Source: Pseudomonadota bacterium
GTDB taxonomy: Bacteria > Pseudomonadota > Alphaproteobacteria > Rhizobiales > Devosiaceae
Reading direction: 5' to 3'
DNA length: 13,728 nucleotides
Assembly: GCA_023436745.1 (NCBI GenBank)
Contig: JAEZHZ010000347.1
Location: 1 to 13,728, forward strand
Shown here: positions 6,663 through 13,728 of the stretch, piece by piece
Position numbering within the stretch: the first letter of the stretch is position 1
Layout of the letters: every line of letters begins with the position of its first letter
Notes under the pieces: generated by a model
Told to the model about the DNA's origin: nothing
Database searches by the model: none
Seen by the model: the letters and a program-made list of their open reading frames with translations, nothing else
Program-made: the position numbers and the translations under genes

Positions 6663-6680
6663 GGCCCGGTGCTGCGGGCC
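6663..6680. other. GC-rich hairpin between radical SAM and GFA genes
   Basis: GGCCCG (6663-6668) and CGGGCC (6675-6680) form a perfect 6-bp stem around a 6-nt loop. It has no T-run on either side. It could reduce read-through, protect the downstream mRNA, or mark a processing site. It lies just before the GAGGAG ribosome-binding site of the GFA gene but does not include it. Confidence 0.35.
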
Positions 6681-6706
6681 ATGAATGCGAAACGGAAGGT
6701 TGCCGA

Positions 6707-8476
6707 TCAGGACGCGGCGGACTGGCTGATGCCGTGCTGCGCCCGCTCGATCCGCTTCTGTTCATCCAGCCAGACCACCGCATCGCTCGACTTGAACAGT
6801 TCCAGATCCGCCTCGTCGTGGTCGGTCACGGGTGTCATCGCAGTATCGGTGTAGGCCAACCGGTCCGGCGACCGCTCCACCTTGAGTTGCTTGAGCCCGA
6901 AGCGGACGTAGAGGCTGGCCCAGCGCATCAGCTTCCAGCCGAGTTCGGCATAATACCTCGGATAGAACACGATGGCCGGCTCGATCGGCATGCCGTATCG
7001 GCGGTTGCGGCGCGACTTGCGCCGGATCCAGCCGACCTCCAGCGGATGGACGCCTTCGATCTTGAGCGCACCCACGAACCACACCGCCAGCAGCAGCACG
7101 TTGGACGTGGATATTCCCGAAACCGCGGCCCGCCGCATGATCGTTTCGACATGGTCCGGCGAGTAGTAGCGCGTCCAGGCGTCGGCATAGACCTTCTCGA
7201 ATTCGCCCTTGCTCATCGTGGGGTGGGCGGTGGTGTAGTGATTGAGGTCGTACTTGTTGAGGTCCCCGTCCATCGCCACGCCGGCGCGATGAAGCTTCTG
7301 GTGATCTTCCGAGCCGGGCAGCGGCGTCAGGAAGAAGAACTCGAGAATGTCGACCGGGAGTTCGCGCTTTACGACATCGATGTCGTGCATGATGCGTTCG
7401 GGCGTGTCGGTGGGAAAGCCCAGGATGTAGCCGGCATAGGTAATGACGCGCCACTGCTTCCACGCCAGCAGCATCCGGCGGTACTCGGTGATCTCGTTCT
7501 GCCGCTTCTTGGCATCCTTCAGATTGGCAGGGTTGACGTTCTCCAGCCCGATGAACACCCGCTTCACCCCGGCCCTTGCGCACTTCTCCACGAAATTCGG
7601 GATCTTGTGGCAAAGGGTGTCGACCTGAATGAAGAAGTTGAAGTCCAGCCCCTCCCCTTCCCGCATGGCGATCAGCCGGTCGAGTATCGCTTCCCAATCC
7701 TTGTTGCGAGCGAAGTTGTCGTCGGTGATGAAGAAGCGCCGGACGCCCTGCTCGAGGTTGAGGCGGATGATCTTCTCGATGTCGTCCGGCGAACGACGGC
7801 GGGACTTGCGGCCCTGAACGTTGATGATGGTGCAGAACGAGCACTGATAGGGACAGCCCCGTCCCGCATCGAAGCTGGTCAGGTTGTAAGCCGTGCGGGC
7901 GACGTGCCCAGCCGGCATGAACGGCACCGGCGTGCCCTCGATGCCCGGCAGGCCGTTCATGTAATTGTAGAGCGGTTCCAGCCGGCCGGCGACGGCGTCC
8001 GTGAGCACCTGCTCGACCCGGCCTTCGAGTTCACCGGCAAACAGGCTGATGCCCATCTCCCGGGCGCGCCGGAAATCCGCGTCCTCCCCGTTCAGCATCG
8101 AGATCACGCCTGACACGTGGAACCCGCCGATTGCGACCTGCACGCCCGCCGCCAGCAGCGGGCGGGCGATATCGAGGGCGCGCGGGAACTGGTTTGACTG
8201 AACTCCGATGAGCATCACCAGCCCACCATCAGCCCGCTGGACGTCCGCGAGGATGGCGCCGATATCGACCTCCGTGTTGGTCTCGTCCACCGGATGAATC
8301 TGAAACTCCCAGTCCGGCCCCATGGCCTGGCGGTCAATCGCCTCGCGAACCAGCCCGTAAACGGATGCGAGCGAGTTGGACGGGATGGGCGACAGGCGCC
8401 ACTGGATCACATAGCCGTCGTCGTCATAGTGCGACGGCTTGATGAGGTAGAGGCAGAACTGCTTCTTCGACGTCAT
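6707..8476 (-). CDS. B12-binding-type radical SAM protein, substrate unknown
   Basis: The 589-residue protein has the two-domain plan of cobalamin-binding radical SAM enzymes. An N-terminal Rossmann-like domain (about 10-165) includes VMLIGVQSNQFPRALDIARPL (88-107, quoted in part) and AIGGFHVSG (115-123). The radical SAM core starts at GRGCPYQCSFC, with the iron-sulphur cluster cysteines Cys208, Cys212 and Cys215. Further core signals are FITDDNF, FIGLENVNP and YILGFPTDTPE. After the core comes a long C-terminal region (about 450-589) with a hydrophobic patch (NVLLLAVWFVGAL) and a basic stretch (RRKSRRNRR) that could touch a membrane. Such enzymes often do methylations or ring changes, but nothing here fixes the substrate. 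ATG at 8476 is chosen because GGGGG lies 5 nt upstream. The GTG two codons earlier abuts that site. Confidence 0.9.
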   Translation of the reverse strand: MTSKKQFCLYLIKPSHYDDDGYVIQWRLSPIPSNSLASVYGLVREAIDRQAMGPDWEFQIHPVDETNTEVDIGAILADVQRADGGLVMLIGVQSNQFPRALDIARPLLAAGVQVAIGGFHVSGVISMLNGEDADFRRAREMGISLFAGELEGRVEQVLTDAVAGRLEPLYNYMNGLPGIEGTPVPFMPAGHVARTAYNLTSFDAGRGCPYQCSFCTIINVQGRKSRRRSPDDIEKIIRLNLEQGVRRFFITDDNFARNKDWEAILDRLIAMREGEGLDFNFFIQVDTLCHKIPNFVEKCARAGVKRVFIGLENVNPANLKDAKKRQNEITEYRRMLLAWKQWRVITYAGYILGFPTDTPERIMHDIDVVKRELPVDILEFFFLTPLPGSEDHQKLHRAGVAMDGDLNKYDLNHYTTAHPTMSKGEFEKVYADAWTRYYSPDHVETIMRRAAVSGISTSNVLLLAVWFVGALKIEGVHPLEVGWIRRKSRRNRRYGMPIEPAIVFYPRYYAELGWKLMRWASLYVRFGLKQLKVERSPDRLAYTDTAMTPVTDHDEADLELFKSSDAVVWLDEQKRIERAQHGISQSAAS

Positions 8477-8598
8477 AGTCACCCCCAGGCGCAGAAGGTG
8501 GAAGTAGTCGATAGTGTACGGAGCCTAGCAGAACGAACGCGAAGCGAAACCCCGCACTCCGCTGGCGGCGCAGTTACTTTACGGAATGTGCAACAATA
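8477..8598. other. Gap between Nudix and radical SAM genes
   Basis: This 122-bp gap on the minus strand lies between the Nudix stop and the radical SAM start. I see no T-tailed hairpin. TACACT lies upstream of the radical SAM ribosome-binding site (minus strand, near 8510-8515) and resembles a -10, but I find no -35 partner. The radical SAM gene probably has its own promoter here. Confidence 0.3.
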
Positions 8599-9321
8599 CT
8601 ACAGATAGACCTGCGCCTGGTCCGCAAGGGCTGCGGCGTAGGGCGGGACTTCACCCGCGGCAGCGGCGTCGGCTGCGGAGCGCACGACGATGACGTCAGC
8701 CAGTTCGCGATAGTCCTGCAGTTCGAGATTGCCCCGGATACGCGCAGCAAGCTCGCCAGCCGGCTGGTCGAAGCGGAAGACCCGGGCGACAGAAATGCGC
8801 GGTCCATCGAAGGTCACCAGCAGCCGGCCGAGTTCCGCCTCCCCGGCCGTCAGGCCAGTCTCCTCCGCGAGCTCACGACCGATGGAGGCCAGCACACCCA
8901 CCCTGCCCTCGGCGTCGACGTCCGTGGGCTCGAGCGAGCCGCCTGGCGGGTAGACACGGCCGGCATTGGCGGTCACGCCACCCATCAGCCCGTAGATGAA
9001 CGCCCCGTCGTTCGACGCAATCAGCGCGGAGCCGAAGACGTTGCGAATGCCGATCTCGGGAAAGCCGCTGTCGCGCCAGTGGAGAAAGACGGAGAACGCC
9101 TCCTCCCGCGCCTCGGCAGTCAGCACGCCGTCGACGATGGAGAGCGGCAGTTCGCCCTGCTGCGCCGTCACCCCGAGAATGCGGCCGTCCCACAGGTGCG
9201 GGTTGGCGGCGCTCAGACCGGCCCAGTGCAGCTCGGCAGCGGCACGCATGGCATCAGGCACTGGCCAGGAGCCCGGCACCAATCTGAGGTCGATATCTGT
9301 GATGGGCAGTATCTGGACCAA
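8599..9321 (-). CDS. Nudix-hydrolase-family protein with a stretched Nudix box
   Basis: The 240-residue protein has an N-terminal region with HWAGLSAANPHLWDGR (32-47), then a Nudix fold. The core signature REL.EETGL is intact (149-157, Glu150, Glu153 and Glu154 as metal ligands). But GG (127-128) and RE are about 20 residues apart, against about 14 in the standard GX5EX7RE box, so the loop before the helix is longer. Nudix enzymes cleave nucleoside diphosphates linked to other groups. The substrate is not predictable. The start is uncertain: TTG at 9321 is the only upstream start in this frame that keeps the conserved N-terminal region. It has no clear ribosome-binding site and sits right behind the ilvC terminator. 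The next ATG (residue 25) would remove family-like sequence. Confidence 0.8.
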   Translation of the reverse strand: MVQILPITDIDLRLVPGSWPVPDAMRAAAELHWAGLSAANPHLWDGRILGVTAQQGELPLSIVDGVLTAEAREEAFSVFLHWRDSGFPEIGIRNVFGSALIASNDGAFIYGLMGGVTANAGRVYPPGGSLEPTDVDAEGRVGVLASIGRELAEETGLTAGEAELGRLLVTFDGPRISVARVFRFDQPAGELAARIRGNLELQDYRELADVIVVRSAADAAAAGEVPPYAAALADQAQVYL

Positions 9322-9328
9322 GAAGGAA

Positions 9329-9350
9329 CGGCCGGGGTTACCCCCGGCCG
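9329..9350 (-). terminator. Rho-independent terminator after ilvC
   Basis: CGGCCGGGG (9329-9337) and CCCCGGCCG (9342-9350) form a perfect 9-bp stem around a 4-nt loop. On the minus strand it is followed by TTCCTTCTT, a T-rich tail. It lies 11 bp after the ilvC stop, so it most likely ends the ilvC transcript. The same bases form the leader of the Nudix gene. Confidence 0.8.
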
Positions 9351-9361
9351 CCTCATGTCGC

Positions 9362-10381
9362 TTAGTTCTTGGCCTTGTCGACCAGGGCGCCGGCCTTGAT
9401 CCAGGGCATCATCTCGCGCAGGCGCGCGCCGACTTCCTCGATCTGGTGCTCGTCGGCCAGGCGACGGGTCGCCTTGAAGCGGGATGCGCCGCCCTTGTAT
9501 TCCTGCATCCAGTCGGAGGTGAACTTGCCGGACTGGATGTCCTGCAGCACGCGCTTCATCTCGGCCTTGGTTTCCGACGTGATGATGCGCGGACCGGTGA
9601 CGTACTCGCCCCACTCGGCAGTGTTCGAGATGGAGTAGTTCATGTTGGCGATGCCGCCCTGGTAGATCAGGTCGACGATCAGCTTCACTTCGTGCAGGCA
9701 CTCGAAGTAGGCCATCTCCGGCGCATAGCCGGCTTCAACCAGCGTCTCGAAGCCGGCGCGGATCAGCTCGACCAGACCACCGCAGAGCACGGCCTGTTCG
9801 CCGAACAGGTCGGTCTCGCATTCCTCGCGGAAATTGGTCTCGATGACGCCCGAACGGCCACCGCCGACGCCCGAGGCATAGGCCAGCGCGATGTCGTGGG
9901 CATTGCCCGATGCGTCCTGATGGACGGCGATCAGACACGGCACGCCGCCGCCCTTCTGGAACTCGCCGCGCACGGTGTGCCCCGGGCCCTTCGGCGCGAT
10001 CATGATCACGTCCACGGTCTTCTTGGGTTCGATCAGGTTGAAGTGCACGTTGAGGCCGTGCGCGAAGGCAAGGGCAGCGCCGTCACGAATGTTCGGCTCG
10101 ATGTGCTGCTTGTAGATGTCAGCCTGGAGCTCGTCAGGGGTCAGCATCATGATCACGTCGGCCCATGCGGCAGCATCGGCAACGCTCATCACGCGCAGCC
10201 CTTCGCCTTCGGCCTTCTTGGCAGAGGGCGAGCCGGGGCGCAGCGCCACAACGAGGTCGGTGACGCCGGAATCGCGCAGGTTCAGCGTGTGGGCATGGCC
10301 CTGCGAGCCATAGCCGACGATCGCGACCTTCTTCGATTTGATGATGTTGAGATCGGCATCCCGATCGTAATAGACGCGCAT
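9362..10381 (-). CDS. ilvC: Ketol-acid reductoisomerase, class I
   Basis: IlvC turns acetolactate or acetohydroxybutyrate into the dihydroxy acid in valine, leucine and isoleucine synthesis, using Mg2+ and NADPH. The 339-residue length is that of the short class I form. The Rossmann motif is GYGSQG (23-28). The cofactor-phosphate loop carries Arg48, Ser51 and Ser53, which favours NADPH. APKGPGHTVR (129-138) and DLFGEQAVLCGG (191-202) hold the active-site Lys131, Asp191 and Glu195, and Glu227 and Glu231 are the remaining metal ligands. AGGGAGA, 6 nt before the ATG, is a strong ribosome-binding site. It starts 24 bp after the TetR-family gene and probably shares its transcript. In many relatives ilvB and ilvN precede ilvC; they do not here. 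Confidence 0.97.
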   Translation of the reverse strand: MRVYYDRDADLNIIKSKKVAIVGYGSQGHAHTLNLRDSGVTDLVVALRPGSPSAKKAEGEGLRVMSVADAAAWADVIMMLTPDELQADIYKQHIEPNIRDGAALAFAHGLNVHFNLIEPKKTVDVIMIAPKGPGHTVRGEFQKGGGVPCLIAVHQDASGNAHDIALAYASGVGGGRSGVIETNFREECETDLFGEQAVLCGGLVELIRAGFETLVEAGYAPEMAYFECLHEVKLIVDLIYQGGIANMNYSISNTAEWGEYVTGPRIITSETKAEMKRVLQDIQSGKFTSDWMQEYKGGASRFKATRRLADEHQIEEVGARLREMMPWIKAGALVDKAKN

Positions 10382-10405
10382 GGGTTTCTCCCTGGACTTG
10401 CGGTG

Positions 10406-11053
10406 TTATTGAGTGGCTTTCGTCCCGTAGAGGGCGAAGAACTGGTCGGCCGCCGTTTTCACGTCGGCTTCGATATTGGCCTCGACATTGCTCTGGGTCA
10501 GGTTCCTGTCCCCCAGGAGCAGCCGAATCTGCACGTCGCGCACCACGAGGCCGAAGAAGGTGCGGTAGGCTTCCTCGCTGGAGTCGAACCGCAGCAGGCG
10601 CGCGTCTCGTCCAGCCTCGAGGATCGGCTTCAGCCGTCGGCGAATGGCAAGCGGCCCGTTCTCGAGCACGATCATGCCCAGACTGTCCTTCTCCTGGGCG
10701 GCATGGGTTATCGCTGTGCGATTGAGCGTGATCGACACCTGCCCCACAATGGTCGTCAGGAGGTCGCGGGCAAACTGCTCAAGGCTCTCCCGCAGCACGG
10801 GGGCGCTGAGATGGCTGCGGTCCACATGCGGCATGCGCACCTTTGCCGCCTGCCACTGCACGGTCGCGGTCAGCAGGCCGTCGCGATCGCCGAACCACTT
10901 GTAGAGCGTTTCCTTGCTGCACGAGGCACGGCGCGCCACGGCGGTCATGGTGAGGCCGTCGCCGTTTTCGACCAGCAGGTCGAGGGCTGCCGTCAGCACC
11001 GCCTGTTGCCGCGGCGTGAAGGTCTCCTCGGTGATCTTGATGGGCAGCGCCAT
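10406..11053 (-). CDS. TetR-family transcriptional regulator
   Basis: The 215-residue protein has the TetR layout: an N-terminal helix-turn-helix (about 34-53, LTMTAVARRASCSKETLYKWF region) preceded by a helix starting near residue 14, then an all-helical C-terminal ligand and dimer domain. The ligand cannot be told from sequence. The start is taken as ATG 11053 (MALPIKITEE), with GGATGG just upstream. ATG 11062, three codons earlier, is also possible. A longer in-frame ORF reaching 11215 would cross the promoter and operator and is rejected. The gene is divergent from pepT and 24 bp upstream of ilvC. Its promoter overlaps a perfect palindrome (11103-11118), so it probably represses itself. 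Control of ilvC or pepT is inference. Confidence 0.92.
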   Translation of the reverse strand: MALPIKITEETFTPRQQAVLTAALDLLVENGDGLTMTAVARRASCSKETLYKWFGDRDGLLTATVQWQAAKVRMPHVDRSHLSAPVLRESLEQFARDLLTTIVGQVSITLNRTAITHAAQEKDSLGMIVLENGPLAIRRRLKPILEAGRDARLLRFDSSEEAYRTFFGLVVRDVQIRLLLGDRNLTQSNVEANIEADVKTAADQFFALYGTKATQ

Positions 11054-11100
11054 TCCAGCCATCCATGCGCAAGCCGAACGGTTTCGGCCGATTTCGTCTT

Positions 11101-11129
11101 GGCGTACCGTACGGTACGGTTCGTGACAA
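11101..11129 (-). promoter_or_regulatory. TetR gene promoter with operator palindrome
   Basis: CGTACCGTACGGTACG at 11103-11118 is a perfect 16-bp palindrome. On the minus strand TTGTCA (11129-11124) is a near-consensus -35, exactly 17 bp before TACGCC (11106-11101, a weak -10), so the palindrome fills the spacer. That is where a TetR-type repressor is expected to bind and block RNA polymerase. Binding by the adjacent regulator is inferred from position and symmetry. On the + strand GTGACA (11123-11128) and GTTAAC (11147-11152) are a weak candidate for pepT. Confidence 0.6.
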
Positions 11130-11213
11130 GCCCCTTTCTTCCGGGCGTTAACGGATTCACAAGAGCCGCACCCCGCGCTAAGCCATCTGCAGTCCTGCCA
11201 CCGGGGTTCCCAC

Positions 11214-12443
11214 ATGACCGATACAGTCCTCGACCGCTTCCTCCGCTATGTGGTGATAGACACCCAGTCGGACCCCGACTCCACCTCCCAGCCCTCGACG
11301 GAAAAGCAGAAGACCCTCGGACGCCTACTGGTAGAGGAACTGCAGGGCATCGGCCTGACGGATGCGCACCTGGACGAACACGGATACGTCTATGCCACCG
11401 TGCCGGCCAACACCGACAAGGATGTGCCGGTGATATGCTTCTGCGCCCACATGGATACTGCCCCCGACTTCAGCGGTACTGACGTGCAGCCCAGGATACA
11501 CCACGCCTACCACGGTGAGGATATCCCGCTCGGCAATTCCGGCCGAGTGATCCGCACCAGTGAGCACCCCGACCTCGCCAACCAGATCGGCAACGACATC
11601 GTCACCACCGACGGCACCACCCTGCTGGGCGCCGACGACAAGGCGGGTATTGCCGAGATCGTCACGGCTGCGGAGATCCTGCTGAAGGACAAGTCGATCC
11701 GGCACGGCACCATCAGGTTGCTGTTCACCACCGACGAGGAGATCGGTCGCGGCGTCGACAAGGTCGACCTCGAAAAGCTCGGTGCCCGCTTCGCCTACAC
11801 CCTCGACGGTGAAACGGCAGGCACGATCGAGGACGAGACCTTTTCTGCCGACGGGCTGACGCTCGAGATCACCGGCGTCGCCATGCATCCCGGCTTTGCC
11901 AGGGATCGGATGGAGAACGCCATAAAGATCGCAGGAGCAATCGTCGCCCGGCTGCCGCGTGAGGTGTCGCCCGAGGGCACCGACGGCCGTGACGGCTTCG
12001 TGCATCCCACCGAGATCACCGGCTCCATGGAGGCGGCGACGATCAAGATGATCGTCCGTGACTTCACCGAAGAGGGGCTTGCCGACAAGCATGCCCTGGT
12101 GCGCGGGATCGCCGAGGCGGTGCTCGCCGACTACCCCGGTTCGAGCTTCTCCATCACCACGCACGAGCAGTACCGCAACATGAAGCAGGTGCTGGACCGG
12201 CACCCCGAGATCGTGGAGTACGCGATGGAAGCCATTCGCCGGGCGGGCATGACCCCGATCCGCGGTTCGATCCGCGGCGGCACCGATGGCTCCCGCCTGT
12301 CGTTCATGGGCCTGCCATGCCCGAACATTTTTGCGGGTGGCCATGCCTTTCACTCGCCACTCGAATGGATCAGCCGGCAGGACATGGAGAAGGCTGTCAC
12401 GACCATCGTCGAACTGGCCCGTGTCTGGGAGGAGCGAACCTGA
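11214..12443 (+). CDS. pepT: Peptidase T (tripeptide aminopeptidase), M20 family
   Basis: PepT is a dizinc cytosolic aminopeptidase that removes the N-terminal residue of tripeptides. The 409-residue length matches the family (E. coli PepT has 408). Metal-binding and catalytic motifs are in place: FCAHMDTAPD (76-85, His79 and Asp81), GADDKAG (139-145, Asp141), TTDEEIGRG (172-180, catalytic Glu175 and Glu176), LDGE (197-200, Asp198) and GGHAFHS (375-381, His380). RGGTDGSRLSF (354-364) is also typical. The ATG at 11214 is preceded by GGGG (about 7 nt away). It is divergent from the TetR gene across a 160-bp region holding the palindrome. The stop is followed by a hairpin and then, 84 bp on, by the OYE gene in the same direction. 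Confidence 0.96.
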   Translation: MTDTVLDRFLRYVVIDTQSDPDSTSQPSTEKQKTLGRLLVEELQGIGLTDAHLDEHGYVYATVPANTDKDVPVICFCAHMDTAPDFSGTDVQPRIHHAYHGEDIPLGNSGRVIRTSEHPDLANQIGNDIVTTDGTTLLGADDKAGIAEIVTAAEILLKDKSIRHGTIRLLFTTDEEIGRGVDKVDLEKLGARFAYTLDGETAGTIEDETFSADGLTLEITGVAMHPGFARDRMENAIKIAGAIVARLPREVSPEGTDGRDGFVHPTEITGSMEAATIKMIVRDFTEEGLADKHALVRGIAEAVLADYPGSSFSITTHEQYRNMKQVLDRHPEIVEYAMEAIRRAGMTPIRGSIRGGTDGSRLSFMGLPCPNIFAGGHAFHSPLEWISRQDMEKAVTTIVELARVWEERT

Positions 12444-12453
12444 GCGCTCGCGC

Positions 12454-12471
12454 CATCGGCACTTGCCGATG
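12454..12471 (+). other. Hairpin between pepT and the OYE gene
   Basis: CATCGGC (12454-12460) and GCCGATG (12465-12471) form a perfect 7-bp stem around ACTT. It starts 11 bp after the pepT stop. No T-run follows on the + strand (AAACG), so it may weaken read-through or stabilise the 3' end without fully terminating. Confidence 0.4.
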
Positions 12472-12527
12472 AAACGCACAGTGTGCATGTTCGCAGCCCA
12501 GACCGCCCGACCCACCAGAGTGTTCCG

Positions 12528-13664
12528 ATGACCGACCTGTTTACGCCAGTGACCCTGCGCGGGCTCACGCTCCGCAACCGCACCGTGGTGGCGCCGATGT
12601 GCCAGTATTCAGCCCGCGACGGCTTCGCCAACGACTGGCACTTCGTCCATCTCGGCCGCTTCGGCATCGGCGGCTTCGGACTGGTGATCCTTGAGGCAAC
12701 AGGCGTGCTGCCGGAGGGCCGGATTTCCTACGCCGACCTCGGGCTTTGGAAGGACGAGCACATCGCCCCGCTCGCCAGGATCGTCGATTTCCTCCACTCG
12801 CAGAACACCGCCGTCGGAATCCAGCTGGCGCATGCCGGGCGCAAGGCATCCACGCCTGTCCCATGGCGGAATGGCTTCGACGAGACGGAGGAGGAGAAGC
12901 CGAAGGTCGGTTTCGAGCACTGGCAGCCGGTGGGACCGAGCGCCATCTCGCACGCCCCGGGCAATCCGCATTTCCAGACCCCTGCCGCACTCGACAAGGC
13001 GGGGATCCGCAACGTCATCGATGCCTTCGTGGCCGCCGCCCGCCGCGCCGAGCAGGCCGGCTTCGACACCGTGGAAATCCACGCCGCTCATGGCTACCTG
13101 CTGAACCAGTTCCTGTCGCCACTCGCCAACCAGCGCACCGACGAGTATGGCGGCAGCCGCGAGAACCGGATGCGGCTGGTTCTCGAGGTCACCGAGGCCG
13201 TGCGGGAGGTGTGGCCAGAGCACAAGCCGCTGCTGGCGCGGCTATCGGTGAGCGACTGGGCCGAAGGGGGCTGGACCGTCGAAGACAGCGTGGTGCTGTC
13301 CCGGCAGCTCAAGGCGCTCGGAGTCGATGCCGTCGACTGCTCGAGCGGTGGCTTTGCCGAGGCAAAGATCCAGAGCGGTCCAAGCTATCAGGTGCCGTTT
13401 TCGCACGCCGTCCGACAGGGCGCCGATATCCCGACCATGGCCGTGGGACTGCTGGGTGACCCCCAGGAGGCAGAGCAGATCCTCGAACGCGGCGAAGCCG
13501 ACTTCATCGCCCTCGCCCGTGCGGCGATGGACGATCCCAACTGGGCCGTTCATGCCCGCCATGCACTCGGCGCGTCCGACTACGACCTGTGGCCGAACCA
13601 GACAAAGCGGGTGCGTGAACGTGACCGGTCGCTCGGTCTTCGCGGCTTTTCCGCGGCCCCCTAG
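12528..13664 (+). CDS. Old yellow enzyme family NAD(P)H:flavin oxidoreductase, YqjM-like
   Basis: This FMN-dependent ene-reductase of the YqjM/NamA type has 378 residues. APMCQYS (22-28) carries Cys25 and Tyr27, the redox-tuning and substrate-site pair of that class. GIQLAHAGRK (97-106), the substrate-anion pair His185 and His188 in EIHAAHGYLLNQFLSP (183-198), NQRTDEYGGS (201-210) and DCSSGG (270-275) follow, as do the phosphate-site glycines near AVGLL (305-309). Such enzymes reduce activated C=C bonds of enals, enones or nitro compounds with NAD(P)H. The natural substrate is rarely known. I chose ATG at 12528 (MTDLFTPVTLRGLTLRNR). An upstream in-frame start at 12483 would add a non-family tail. 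AGAG 7 nt before the ATG is a modest ribosome-binding site. It is possibly co-transcribed with pepT. Confidence 0.94.
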   Translation: MTDLFTPVTLRGLTLRNRTVVAPMCQYSARDGFANDWHFVHLGRFGIGGFGLVILEATGVLPEGRISYADLGLWKDEHIAPLARIVDFLHSQNTAVGIQLAHAGRKASTPVPWRNGFDETEEEKPKVGFEHWQPVGPSAISHAPGNPHFQTPAALDKAGIRNVIDAFVAAARRAEQAGFDTVEIHAAHGYLLNQFLSPLANQRTDEYGGSRENRMRLVLEVTEAVREVWPEHKPLLARLSVSDWAEGGWTVEDSVVLSRQLKALGVDAVDCSSGGFAEAKIQSGPSYQVPFSHAVRQGADIPTMAVGLLGDPQEAEQILERGEADFIALARAAMDDPNWAVHARHALGASDYDLWPNQTKRVRERDRSLGLRGFSAAP

Positions 13665-13687
13665 CCGGCAACGTAATATAGCCGCAT

Positions 13688-13712
13688 CCGGGCGGCCTGT
13701 CTGCTCGCCCGG
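13688..13712 (+). terminator. Hairpin after the OYE gene
   Basis: CCGGGCG (13688-13694) and CGCCCGG (13706-13712) form a perfect 7-bp stem with an 11-nt loop, starting 24 bp after the stop codon. The following TCCTTG is not a real T-run. The window ends 16 bp later, so a continuation cannot be seen. Confidence 0.45.
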
Positions 13713-13728
13713 TCCTTGAACGGGCCGG

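Noticed and set aside
6659..8113. 484-codon open frame on the + strand opposite the radical SAM gene
   Set aside because: It is a shadow of a clear enzyme gene, with no motif of its own.
11054..11215. N-terminal extension of the TetR protein
   Set aside because: It would place the promoter and palindrome inside the coding region and adds Cys/Trp-rich sequence not seen in TetR proteins.
8996..11482. 828-codon open frame on the + strand across Nudix, ilvC and the TetR gene
   Set aside because: It is antisense to three well-identified genes and its sequence matches no family. Long antisense frames are common in GC-rich DNA with strong third-position bias.

Overview
The window is GC-rich chromosomal DNA that looks like ordinary core genome of an alphaproteobacterium. 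The class I ketol-acid reductoisomerase, the LeuA sequence, GTG and TTG starts, and many GC-rich tetraloop terminators fit that group. A Sphingomonadales or Rhodospirillales relative is my guess, and it is weakly held. I see no insertion sequence, phage gene, CRISPR array, toxin-antitoxin pair or recognisable defence system.

Layout. Positions 1-233 hold a minus-strand tRNA-Lys(CUU) gene with a promoter candidate, a repeated trailer and a terminator. A small MscS-type channel (350-1138, +) converges on a 67-residue unknown protein (1176-1379, -), and the two share a strong hairpin. A HisC-type aminotransferase (1623-2723, +) converges on leuA (2766-4328, -), again across a perfect 9-bp hairpin. 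Upstream of leuA is an unlisted 40-codon ORF rich in leucine, many of the codons being CTT. Its stop codon lies inside an inverted repeat. It is either a small membrane protein or a leader peptide.

From 4686 to 11053 every gene is on the minus strand. In transcription order they are a TetR-family regulator, ilvC, a Nudix hydrolase, a B12-binding-type radical SAM enzyme, a GFA-family zinc protein, a UPF0303 heme-degrading-domain-like protein and a PhzF-family protein. The last two overlap by a TTGA stop/start. The stretch is probably several transcription units: ilvC ends in a clear terminator, and gaps of 64-122 bp separate most later genes. Divergent from the TetR gene are pepT (11214-12443, +) and a YqjM-like old yellow enzyme (12528-13664, +).

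How the genes work together. ilvC and leuA serve branched-chain amino acid synthesis but are about 5 kb apart and are not joined to the other ilv/leu genes here. The TetR gene lies 24 bp upstream of ilvC, and its promoter candidate carries a perfect 16-bp palindrome between the -35 and -10 elements. This suggests autoregulation that could also affect ilvC or pepT. The remaining enzymes look like housekeeping or stress-metabolism genes of unknown substrate. The best leads for something new are the leucine-rich ORF with its hairpin ahead of leuA, the TetR-ilvC arrangement, and the uncharacterised radical SAM enzyme.
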